Assembly: GCA_025359005.1 (NCBI GenBank)
Contig: JANYHP010000322.1
Coordinates: 1-16,424 of the forward strand
Reading direction: 5' to 3'
DNA from: Hyphomicrobiaceae bacterium
GTDB taxonomy: Bacteria; Pseudomonadota; Alphaproteobacteria; Rhizobiales; Hyphomicrobiaceae
DNA length: 16,424 nt
Shown here in pieces: positions 7,213-14,569 of this stretch (within the stretch, counting starts at the first letter, position 1; every line of letters begins with the position of its first letter). The notes under the pieces were generated by a model. It did no database searches. It was not told where the DNA came from and saw only the letters and a list, made by a program, of their open reading frames with translations. Position numbers and translations under genes: made by a program.

Positions 7213-8205
7213 ATGTCGACGACAACCAAGCGCCGCTTTTTGGCGGGAAGCGCTGCACTCAGCGCCGGACTTGTGGCGCCGACGGTGCTTCGGGCGCAGG
7301 CGACGGCGGTGCGCTGGGGCGAATCGCTGGCCACATCGCATCCGCAGGTGCAGATGGCCGAGCGCATCGCCAAAGAGGTGCGTGAAAAGTCGGGCGGGCG
7401 CATCGACATCCAGGTTTTCCCCAACAGCCAGCTCGGCACCGGCAAGGATATGATCGAGGCGGTCTCGGCCGGCGCGCTGCAGATGACGACGGATGGCGCT
7501 GGCCAACTCGGCGCGTTCCTGCCGCAGGTGTCGGTGATTGAGGCGCCCTATCTTTGGCGCGATGCGGCGCATATGGCCAAGGCCGCATCGACGCCGCTTT
7601 TTGCCAAGATGAACGGTGATCTCGCAGCCAAGCGCGGCATGCGCATGCTCAACATCACCTATTACGGCAAGCGCCACCTCACGTCGGGATCAAAGGCGAT
7701 CAAGTCGCCGGCCGACATGGTGGGCTTCAAACTGCGGGTGCCGCCGGTGGACGTGTTCCGTGCCATGGCGGAAGCCTGGGGCGCCCGCGCGACGCCGATC
7801 GCATTTGCCGAACTCTATCTGGCGCTGAGCCAGGGGGCCGTCGACGGTCAGGAAAATCCGCTGCCGACGATCCAGAGCGGCAAGTTCTTCGAGGTGCAGA
7901 AATTCCTCGTGTTGACCGAACACATCATTACGCCCCGCATGATCATCGTCAACGATGCGTTCTGGAAGGGGCTGCCCGAGGCCGATCGAACCCTTCTCGA
8001 AGCGGCCTTCGCGGCGGGTACAAAGTGGCAGGATGCGGAACTGTTGAGCCAGGAAGCATCGCTTGTCGAAACACTCAAGAAGGGTGGCATGACGGTCGTC
8101 CAGCCTGATCTCGCCGAATGGCGTAAGCCGGTGCTCGAACAGGTGCCCAAGAAGTTCGAAGATAAGTGGGGCGCCGGCACGTTCGACAGCCTGTTGGCCA
8201 TTTGA
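7213..8205 (+). CDS. dctP: TRAP transporter solute-binding protein (DctP family)
   Basis: This periplasmic binding protein captures the substrate, normally a carboxylate, for the DctQM membrane permease of a sodium-driven TRAP system. The 330-residue product has a signal peptide of about 30 residues ending RAQA, beginning with KRRFL; this is close to a twin-arginine motif, so Tat export is possible but weakly supported. The DctP fold is clear: GGRIDIQVFPNSQLGTG (61-77), the region around LRVPP with Arg175, the usual carboxylate-binding arginine position, and the signature ELYLALSQGAVDGQENP (200-216). The conserved arginine implies an acidic substrate; its identity cannot be deduced. ATG 7213 was chosen because it follows GGGGAGA by seven bases and starts the signal peptide; upstream in-frame starts would add a non-signal extension. 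Its stop overlaps the dctQ start (TGATG, 8203-8207). Confidence 0.93.
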   Translation: MSTTTKRRFLAGSAALSAGLVAPTVLRAQATAVRWGESLATSHPQVQMAERIAKEVREKSGGRIDIQVFPNSQLGTGKDMIEAVSAGALQMTTDGAGQLGAFLPQVSVIEAPYLWRDAAHMAKAASTPLFAKMNGDLAAKRGMRMLNITYYGKRHLTSGSKAIKSPADMVGFKLRVPPVDVFRAMAEAWGARATPIAFAELYLALSQGAVDGQENPLPTIQSGKFFEVQKFLVLTEHIITPRMIIVNDAFWKGLPEADRTLLEAAFAAGTKWQDAELLSQEASLVETLKKGGMTVVQPDLAEWRKPVLEQVPKKFEDKWGAGTFDSLLAI

Positions 8206-8693
8206 TGCCGCGCCTGCTGACGCTGAGCGCCCGCCTGGATCGGCTGTTGCACGCTGTCGCCGCGGCGCTGGTGGTGGCGTTGCTGGCGACAGTCACGGCC
8301 GGCATCGTCAGCCGCGCGGCCAATCATCCGCTGAGCTTCACAGATGAGCTATCCGGCTATCTGATGGTCTGGCTCGCATGCTTCGGCTGGATGATCGCAA
8401 CCCGCCGCAACGCCCATATCCGCATCCGCTTCTTTCTCGACCTGTTGCCGGCGCGGCTGCATCGAACACTGGAGGTCCTGATCCAGGCATCATGCGCGCT
8501 GCTCGGCGTGGTCGTTGCGTGGAACAGCGTCCATCTCATCATCACAAATTCCGACGTGGAGGCCACGACACTGCCATTCGCGGCGGCATGGCTGTATGTG
8601 CCGCTGCTGCCGGCGGGCTTTCTGACGGGCGCGCAGGCAATCGCCGATATGGTGGCGCTGCTAGCGTCAAAAACACTTGAGCGGGCGCCATGA
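8205..8693 (+). CDS. dctQ: TRAP transporter small permease subunit (DctQ family)
   Basis: The 162-residue membrane protein is the small four-helix subunit that partners DctM in the TRAP permease. Hydrophobic segments lie at about 15-35, 49-66, 88-108 and 128-150. Family features are FTDELSGYLMVWLACFGW (45-62) and the Arg-rich loop with the pattern TRRNAHIRIRFFLDLLP (66-82). The start overlaps the dctP stop by one base (TGATG), and the stop overlaps the dctM start by four bases (ATGA, 8690-8693), so all three subunits are translationally coupled. An earlier in-frame start at 8166 would lie inside dctP and add a non-conserved N-terminal extension, so 8205 is preferred. Confidence 0.92.
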   Translation: MPRLLTLSARLDRLLHAVAAALVVALLATVTAGIVSRAANHPLSFTDELSGYLMVWLACFGWMIATRRNAHIRIRFFLDLLPARLHRTLEVLIQASCALLGVVVAWNSVHLIITNSDVEATTLPFAAAWLYVPLLPAGFLTGAQAIADMVALLASKTLERAP

Positions 8694-9976
8694 TCGGCTT
8701 GATGCTCAAAGTGTCCGGTGCGTGGTTCGCAGCTATTCTCGCCGGTATGCCGCTTTACGTGTCGATGGGGCTGGCGGCGCTAGCCGTGCTGTGGCTTGGC
8801 GGCCTGCCAGTCACGATCCTGCCGCAGAAGATGGCGGGGTCGATGAATTCCTTCCCCATAATCGCCGCGCCGTTGTTCATTTTGATGGGCAACATTCTCG
8901 CCGCCGCGCGCGTCACCGACCGCATCGTGACGTTCGCCAGCGCGGCAATTGGCTGGGTGCGCGGGGGCTACGCGCATGCGAGCATCCTGACGAGTATGAT
9001 CTTTGCCGGCATGGTGGGCTCGGCGGTGGCGGACGCAGCGGGTTCCGGCGCCATCGAAGTCCGCGCGATGACCAAGGCCGGCTACCGACCGGAAACGGCG
9101 GCGTCGATCACGGCGGCAGCGGCGACGATCGGCCCGATTATTCCGCCGTCACTGCCGATGGTCATCTACGGCATCACGGCGGACGTCTCCATCGGCAAGC
9201 TGTTCATGGCGGGTATCATCCCCGGCCTGCTGATGGGGGGCGCACTGATGACCATGGTGATGGTCGTCGCCAAGCGCGAAGGCATGACGGCTAAACCGTT
9301 TGTCGGCTGGCGCGCGCTCGGCCGCGCGTTTCTTGATTGCTTCTTCGCGATCATGACGCCCGTGGTCATCCTCGGTGGCATGTTCAGCGGCTACTTCACG
9401 CCGACCGAGGCCGCAGCCGTCGCATGCCTTTATGCGCTGCTGCTGGGCTTCGTCGTCTACCGGACGCTGGAGGTTTCACAACTCGGACCGATCCTGGTGG
9501 AAACCGCCGAGACCACGGGGCTTGTCACCGTGCTGGTGATGGCGGCGAGCGCGCTCGGCTGGTGCCTGTCGATTTCGCGCCTGCCGCAGACGCTTGCGCC
9601 GATGATCGTACAGACGATTTCGAGCCCGGTGATGTTCCTGCTGATGGCGAATGTGCTGATGCTGGTGGTCGGCTGCTTCATGGAAGCGTTGGCGGCGATG
9701 CTGATCCTGATCCCGATCCTGGTGCCGGCGGCGATCGGCTATGGCATCGATCCCGTGCAGTTCGGCGTGGTGATGGTGCTTAACCTAATCCTCGGCACGA
9801 TCCATCCGCCGATCGGGGTGGTGCTGTTCGTCGTCACGCGGATCGCCGGCGTCTCGTTCGAAACGATGTCGCGGGCGATCCTGCCGTGGCTGGTGCCGCT
9901 GCTGGTGGTGCTGCTGGCGATCTCCATCTGGCCGCCACTGACCTTGTGGCTGCCGCATGTGCTGACGGGGAACTGA
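8690..9976 (+). CDS. dctM: TRAP transporter large permease subunit (DctM family)
   Basis: This is the 428-residue multi-pass transport subunit that moves the substrate across the inner membrane with a sodium gradient. About a dozen hydrophobic segments span the protein. Family blocks visible are AGMPLYVSMGLAAL near the N-terminus, the region SMNSFPIIAAPLFILMGNILA, GMVGSAVADAAGSGAIEVRAM, then the pair TIGPIIPPSLPMVIYG and GTIHPPIGVVLFVV in the two repeat halves, and the central GYFTPTEAAAVACLYAL. Length and motif order are normal and no frame break is seen. It overlaps dctQ by ATGA and is followed, 15 bases later, by the DapA-like gene, which suggests one transcript for uptake and first metabolism of the substrate. 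Confidence 0.95.
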   Translation: MIGLMLKVSGAWFAAILAGMPLYVSMGLAALAVLWLGGLPVTILPQKMAGSMNSFPIIAAPLFILMGNILAAARVTDRIVTFASAAIGWVRGGYAHASILTSMIFAGMVGSAVADAAGSGAIEVRAMTKAGYRPETAASITAAAATIGPIIPPSLPMVIYGITADVSIGKLFMAGIIPGLLMGGALMTMVMVVAKREGMTAKPFVGWRALGRAFLDCFFAIMTPVVILGGMFSGYFTPTEAAAVACLYALLLGFVVYRTLEVSQLGPILVETAETTGLVTVLVMAASALGWCLSISRLPQTLAPMIVQTISSPVMFLLMANVLMLVVGCFMEALAAMLILIPILVPAAIGYGIDPVQFGVVMVLNLILGTIHPPIGVVLFVVTRIAGVSFETMSRAILPWLVPLLVVLLAISIWPPLTLWLPHVLTGN

Positions 9977-9991
9977 CGAAGGATGCGACGC

Positions 9992-10972
9992 ATGAAATAC
10001 ACAAAGCGCGATGCCAAGGCACATTCACGCGCGTCGATGCGCGGGATCTGGGCGGCGGCGCTGATGCCGTTCGATGCGGCGGGGCGCATGGACGAAGACG
10101 CGTTCGCGGCCAACATGCGGCACTGGATCGATGATCTGTCGATCGATGGCTTTTTCATCTCGGGCAAGCAGGGCGAGTTCTTCTCGATGTCGCTGGCCGA
10201 GCGCAAGCGCTCGTTCGAGATGGCGGTGTCGGTTGCGCGCGGCCGTGCGCAGACGATCATGTCGTGCTCGGACCAGAACATGGATGTGGTGATCGAGCTT
10301 GCCAAGCATGCGCAGTCGGTCGGCGCGGACTACATCGTGGTGCATGCGCCGATTTTGCATTTCCACAAGGCGCAGGACGAGACACTGCTCAACTATTACA
10401 CGCACATCGCAGGCCAAGTGGATATCGGCATCGCACTTTGGAGCCATCCCGACAGCGGCTATCTGATGAGCCCGGAGTTGTGCGCGCGGCTGGCCGAAAT
10501 TGAAAACGTCGTGGCGATCAAGTATTCGGTGCCGCGGGAGATGTACGCGAAACTGACACGGCTCGCGGGCGACAAGATCCTTGTCTCGACGGCGTCGGAG
10601 GAGGAATGGCTCGACAACATCATCGAACTCGGCTGGCAGCTTTATCTCTGCTCGTCGCCGCCTTATTTGCTCCAGACCAAGCATGATCAACGGATGCGGG
10701 AGTACACCGATCTCGCCTTCAAAGGCGAGCACGCGGCGGCGCGGAAAGTGAGCGCCAGCCTGGAGCCAGTACGCCACGCGCTGAAGTCGACGCGACCGCT
10801 TGAAAAACCGCACGCCCATCAAAAGTATTGGCAGACCTTGCTCGGCCAGCATGGCGGGCACGTGCGGCGCCCTCTTTTGGAATTGACGGACGCCGAAAAA
10901 GCCGCCACCGCCAAGGCATTCGAGGCCTGCGGCCTCAATACACATCCGCCTGGTAGCGCGCGGCGGACTTGA
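9992..10972 (+). CDS. DapA/N-acetylneuraminate lyase family aldolase, divergent active site
   Basis: The 326-residue product is a (beta/alpha)8-barrel Schiff-base aldolase of the dihydrodipicolinate synthase/N-acetylneuraminate lyase superfamily. The Schiff-base lysine is Lys177 in NVVAIKYS, and the order of blocks (FDAAGRMDEDAF, GKQGEFFSMS, ALWSHPDSG, VVAIK) follows the family. Two key positions differ from true DapA: the GTTGE motif is GKQGE (58-62), so both threonines are lost, and the catalytic tyrosine before N-x-P is replaced by Trp150. True lysine biosynthesis is therefore unlikely; retro-aldol cleavage or dehydration of the transported acid is more plausible. ATG 9992 is preferred over 9983 because GAAGGA at 9978-9983 stands eight bases before it. 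Its 3' end overlaps the opposite-strand flavoprotein gene by 38 bases. Confidence 0.9.
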   Translation: MKYTKRDAKAHSRASMRGIWAAALMPFDAAGRMDEDAFAANMRHWIDDLSIDGFFISGKQGEFFSMSLAERKRSFEMAVSVARGRAQTIMSCSDQNMDVVIELAKHAQSVGADYIVVHAPILHFHKAQDETLLNYYTHIAGQVDIGIALWSHPDSGYLMSPELCARLAEIENVVAIKYSVPREMYAKLTRLAGDKILVSTASEEEWLDNIIELGWQLYLCSSPPYLLQTKHDQRMREYTDLAFKGEHAAARKVSASLEPVRHALKSTRPLEKPHAHQKYWQTLLGQHGGHVRRPLLELTDAEKAATAKAFEACGLNTHPPGSARRT

Positions 10973-12545
10973 GCGCCGCGATATAGGCCTTGGCGGCCGT
11001 GCCATCGCGTTGCCCGTGGCTTGAGATGATGTCGGCGAGCGCGGTTTCGACATCTTTCGCCATGCGCTTGGCGTCGCCGCAGATGTAAAAATGCGCGCCC
11101 GCCTCAAGCCAACCGAATAGCTCGGCGCCGGCTTCGCGCATGCGATCCTGTACGTAGACCTTGACCTTGCCGTCGCGCGACCACGCGGTCGACAGTGTGG
11201 TGAGCGTGCCCGATGCTTGGAGTGCGGTCAGTTCGTCGGCGTAGAGGAAATCTGTTGCCTCCCGCTGATGGCCGAAAAACAGCCAGCATGGACCCGGCGA
11301 TTGTGTTGCGGCGCGCTCTTCCAGGAAGGCCCGGAAGGGGGCCACGCCGGTCCCTGGCCCGACCATGATGATCGGCGTTGCCGGATCGGCCGGAAGCGCA
11401 AAGCCGTGCGCCTTTTGGACGTAAACCTGCAACGGCGCGCCGACTGTGATCCGATCGTCAAACCAGGTGGAGGCAACGCCGAGACGCGTGCGGCCGGCCG
11501 CCTCGTAACGAACGGCGTCGATTGTGAGGCTGACGACGCCGGGGCGCGCCTTGGGCGATGAGGAAATCGAATAAAGCCGTGGTTGCAGTGGTTCCAACGC
11601 TTCTATGAAGGCTTCCGGGTCAGGCCGGATGCCCGCAAATTTCTGCAAGGTGGCGAGCACGTCCAGGCTTGCGGCATCGCCGTCCGGGTCCTGGCCTTTG
11701 GCAAGCGCCTGCGCCTTCTTCCGGCGCTCGCCGCCGACAAGGTAAGAGATGAACTGGAACAGCATGTCCGGCGCGGTGCCGAGCGCCATGTCCTCGATGA
11801 GCGTGCTGCGCAGTGATTTGCCGGCGATGGGGAAGTCGGGCGGATAGCCGAGCGTCGCAATGATGGCGTCGGCCAGTGCCGGCTCGTTGCGCGGCACGAC
11901 ACCGAGGCTGTCGCCCGCCACGTAGTCAATGCCGCTCTCGCTGATATCGATGTCGATGTGGTTGGTGATTTTCTCGGAGCCTGCCCCGTTGAGGCGGCGG
12001 CGGCCGAGGAATTTCGCGGGCACGGGGGCCTCGCGCGAATAGCCCGGCAGCGTGTTGCCGCTCACAGCCAGTGGCGCTGCCGCCTTGGCGGCCTGCGTTT
12101 CCGGATCGAGCACCCCGCCGCCCATCTCCTCGACCAGCGTCTTGAGCATGCGGGCCGTCGCCTTGCCGCCGGGCACGCACAGATTGAGACGCGGTTCGCC
12201 CTGCTGTGAAATGGCGTTGGCGTAGTCTTCGCAATTATAGCCGCATTGCCCGCAGTCCTGCTGCGCCATGGCCGCCATCATGCGTCGCCGAAGCGGACGG
12301 CTGCTGGCCATCGCCATGCGGGCCTCGATCTCGATCGTCGCATCATGCCAGGGGGCTGCGCCGTCGTCGCCATCGCCAAACGGGTTGGCTGGTGGCGCTG
12401 CAACGCTTGCTGCGGCAGCAGCCGGGCGGTCGAGCGCAAAAGCCGACGTGAAGAACCGGTTGAGGAGCGCGCGCTGATGGGTGTCGAACGGCGCGCTCTC
12501 GGGCACCACGGAGACGACGCGTTGGGGCAGGGTGTGGATGCTCAT
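10935..12545 (-). CDS. CysJ-like sulfite reductase flavoprotein with N-terminal four-Cys (Fe-S) module, no flavodoxin domain
   Basis: The product (about 535 residues) is an FAD- and NADPH-binding reductase that likely feeds electrons to the NirA-like hemoprotein encoded just upstream. The C-terminal half is CysJ/cytochrome P450 reductase-like: FAD motif RLYSISSS (322-329), NADPH-binding GPGTGVAPFRAFLEER (395-410), YICGD (486-490), and the typical C-terminus RYQADVY. In place of the usual FMN flavodoxin domain there is an N-terminal cysteine cluster, CGQCGYNC (98-105) plus Cys123, resembling a small 4Fe-4S module, with a Pro/Ala-rich linker around 40-65. Such proteins are usually annotated sulfite reductase subunit alpha in rhizobia. 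Its ATG overlaps the hemoprotein stop (ATGA, 12542-12545), with GGCGAGG eight bases upstream. The exact acceptor, sulfite or nitrite reductase, is inferred. Confidence 0.88.
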   Translation of the reverse strand: MSIHTLPQRVVSVVPESAPFDTHQRALLNRFFTSAFALDRPAAAAASVAAPPANPFGDGDDGAAPWHDATIEIEARMAMASSRPLRRRMMAAMAQQDCGQCGYNCEDYANAISQQGEPRLNLCVPGGKATARMLKTLVEEMGGGVLDPETQAAKAAAPLAVSGNTLPGYSREAPVPAKFLGRRRLNGAGSEKITNHIDIDISESGIDYVAGDSLGVVPRNEPALADAIIATLGYPPDFPIAGKSLRSTLIEDMALGTAPDMLFQFISYLVGGERRKKAQALAKGQDPDGDAASLDVLATLQKFAGIRPDPEAFIEALEPLQPRLYSISSSPKARPGVVSLTIDAVRYEAAGRTRLGVASTWFDDRITVGAPLQVYVQKAHGFALPADPATPIIMVGPGTGVAPFRAFLEERAATQSPGPCWLFFGHQREATDFLYADELTALQASGTLTTLSTAWSRDGKVKVYVQDRMREAGAELFGWLEAGAHFYICGDAKRMAKDVETALADIISSHGQRDGTAAKAYIAALKSAARYQADVY

Positions 12546-14302
12546 GGCGCGAGCCTCGCCGGGAGCAGCGCTCGCAGATAAGCGGCATCGTGGCGGCGGG
12601 AGAAGGCGCCGAACGTCTCCTCGGGGCCGGTGCGGTTGGCGAGATAGCCGGCAACGAGCGCTTCGACCGTCGCGGGGCAGTCCTCAATCTTGACGTTTGT
12701 GCAGATGTCCGTCGCGATGGCCGCGTCCGATCCATAGCCGCCGCCGACCACGATATTGAAGCCCTCGACGGTGTCGCCGTCGTCGCCGACGGGCACGCGC
12801 GCGCCGACCAGGCCGATGTCACCGATGTAGTGCTGCGCGCAGGAATTGGGGCAACCGGTCAGATGGATGTTGATGGGCGTGTCGAGGGCAAGCCTGGCGT
12901 CCAGGTGGGCCGCGATCTTGGCGGCCGTATCCTTGGTATTGGCGTTGGCGAGGCGGCAGCCGGTATTGCCGGTGCAGGCAACGAGACCGGCGTGGACGGA
13001 GGTGGCCTGCCAGTCGAGACCGGTGGCACGGACGCGAGCTTGGGCCTGCTTGAGCTGAGCCGTCGGGATGCCGGATATAAGCAGGTTGGCCCACACGGTG
13101 AGGCGGATGTTGCCGTCGCCATGCTCCAGCGCGATCGCTGCGAGATCGCGCATCTGTTGCGGTGTCATCCGTCCCACGGGGAGGGCTACGCCGAGATAGT
13201 GGTGGCCGGCCTGCTTCTGGGCGTGCACCCCGATATGGGCTTGCCTGTTCTGTGGCGGGCGCGTGCGAATGAACTGCGGCGAGACGCGGTGTAGCTTGCT
13301 GCCCAAAACGCCTTGCACGGCGGCGAGAAAACTCTCGAAGCCGTCGCCATCGGTCGCAAAGCGGTCGAGCACATATTTGAGGCGGGCTTTGGCGCGGTTG
13401 GTCCGGTCGGCCTCCGCGCTGAAGACCCGAATGATGGCGTCGGCAACCTTCGTGGCGTCTGCGGGCGACACCAGCACTCCGGTATCACGGGCGAGATCCT
13501 GATGCCCTGAAATCCCGCCGAGCAGCAGTCGGAACCAGATTCCGGGCGCGACGCCCGCAGCCTCGGCAACCTCGACCGCCCGGAAGCCGATATCGTTGGT
13601 TTCTTCCAGCGTCGGGATTGCACCGCCGCCGTCGAAGGCGACGTTGAATTTGCGTGGCAGTCCCTGCAGCGAGCGATCGTTGAGGACATGGAAGTGCCAA
13701 CGGCGCGCATAAGGCCGCGTGTCGATCAACTCAGTGGGGCAAATGCCAGCGGTCGCATCGCCGGTAACATTGCGGATGTTGTCGGCGCCGGACCCGCGCG
13801 AGGAGAGGCCGAGGTCCATAACGCGCTCAACCACGTCGACGGCATCATGGGCCTTGATCTCGCGAACCTGCAAATTGGCGCGGGTGGTGACGTGGGCATA
13901 GCCGCCGCCTTGGGTCGCCGCGATCTCCGCAACACCGGCGAACTGATGGGCAGTGAGGATGCCGTTGGGGATGCGCAGGCGCAGCATGAAGCTGGTTTGC
14001 GTGGGCGCCACGTAGAACAGGCCGAAGTAGCGCCAGCGGAAATTGTCGGCGGCATTGGGATATTCGCCGGCGCCTGATTGGGCGCTGAAGCGGGCGTAGG
14101 CATCGAGCGGATGCTCATCGCGCTTCCACTTTTCCTGATCGGCGAGTTTTCCGCCGGCGTCTTCGACGCGGCTTTGGGCGCTGAGGTGGATTTTATCTGG
14201 GCCGGACGGTGCGGCGTCCCCAGGACTGCCGCGCGTGGCAGCGAGGCCGGCAACGAGGCCCTCGAGGTAGCGCTTCTGGTCGTCGCTGAAGTCTGCGGTC
14301 AT
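12542..14302 (-). CDS. NirA-like siroheme nitrite/sulfite reductase hemoprotein
   Basis: The 586-residue cytoplasmic enzyme belongs to the siroheme/4Fe-4S assimilatory reductases, which reduce nitrite to ammonium or sulfite to sulfide by six electrons. The cluster ligands are in the canonical arrangement CTGNTGC (Cys443, Cys449) and CPNSC (Cys484, Cys488), followed by the family pattern HYIGDIGLVG. Siroheme-binding motifs include HVTTRANLQ with Arg142 and the region GDATAGICPTELIDTR. Both ferredoxin-like halves of the repeat are present, and length is normal. ATG 14302 was chosen over the upstream frame opening (14371) because MTADFSDDQKRYLEGLVAGL is the usual N-terminus of NirA-type proteins. 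Which substrate it uses cannot be decided by eye; the CysJ-like partner argues for sulfite, the overall NirA type leaves nitrite open. It is translationally coupled to that partner. Confidence 0.92.
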   Translation of the reverse strand: MTADFSDDQKRYLEGLVAGLAATRGSPGDAAPSGPDKIHLSAQSRVEDAGGKLADQEKWKRDEHPLDAYARFSAQSGAGEYPNAADNFRWRYFGLFYVAPTQTSFMLRLRIPNGILTAHQFAGVAEIAATQGGGYAHVTTRANLQVREIKAHDAVDVVERVMDLGLSSRGSGADNIRNVTGDATAGICPTELIDTRPYARRWHFHVLNDRSLQGLPRKFNVAFDGGGAIPTLEETNDIGFRAVEVAEAAGVAPGIWFRLLLGGISGHQDLARDTGVLVSPADATKVADAIIRVFSAEADRTNRAKARLKYVLDRFATDGDGFESFLAAVQGVLGSKLHRVSPQFIRTRPPQNRQAHIGVHAQKQAGHHYLGVALPVGRMTPQQMRDLAAIALEHGDGNIRLTVWANLLISGIPTAQLKQAQARVRATGLDWQATSVHAGLVACTGNTGCRLANANTKDTAAKIAAHLDARLALDTPINIHLTGCPNSCAQHYIGDIGLVGARVPVGDDGDTVEGFNIVVGGGYGSDAAIATDICTNVKIEDCPATVEALVAGYLANRTGPEETFGAFSRRHDAAYLRALLPARLAP

Positions 14303-14569
14303 CAATGGCTGGCCTGACTGGTTCGCTCCGCAGGGCCTTAAAACGTCAGATGGAGCGCGAGGACGGCGCACGCCTGACGATCTCTGGTCGCGCGGTGGCT
14401 ACAAGAGGTACGCCAGAGTTAACAAGTTCCGTGCCAGTCGACGGCAAAGGATATTACTTATAAAAAACAGATACTTGATAAAATCGCAGATGTTTGGAGT
14501 GCGATGACTGCCTATTTTTTGTGCACATGGCGCGCTGCAATTGCGCAGCGGCTGAAGGCGGGGGCGAGC
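14303..14569 (-). promoter_or_regulatory. Leader and AT-rich control region upstream of the NirA-like gene
   Basis: This 267-base gap holds the likely control region of the reductase pair. On the - strand TTGCCG (14447-14442) and TGTTAA (14424-14419) are 17 bases apart and form a weak -35/-10 pair. Further upstream the sequence becomes unusually AT-rich (14451-14483) and contains a near-perfect direct repeat, TACTTATAAAA (14455-14465) and TACTTGATAAAA (14472-14483), offset by 17 bases. This could be a binding site for an activator of sulfur or nitrogen assimilation, but no specific factor can be named. A 6-bp hairpin CGCTGC/GCAGCG at 14533-14550 lacks a T-run on the - strand. Confidence 0.3.
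14455..14483. repeat. AT-rich direct repeat, TACTTATAAAA / TACTTGATAAAA
   Basis: Two copies of an 11-12 base AT-rich element at 14455-14465 and 14472-14483 differ by one inserted G. They lie between the penicillin-binding protein stop and the NirA-like gene start, in an otherwise GC-rich window. A regulator site is possible. Confidence 0.45.

Noticed and set aside
10025..11107. - strand frame of 360 codons opposite the DapA-like gene
   Set aside because: Rich in Arg and His without motifs; the + strand aldolase is unambiguous.
14533..14550. Hairpin CGCTGC/GCAGCG as terminator of the penicillin-binding protein gene
   Set aside because: On the - strand it is followed by an A-run, not a T-run; the T-run lies on the wrong strand and side.
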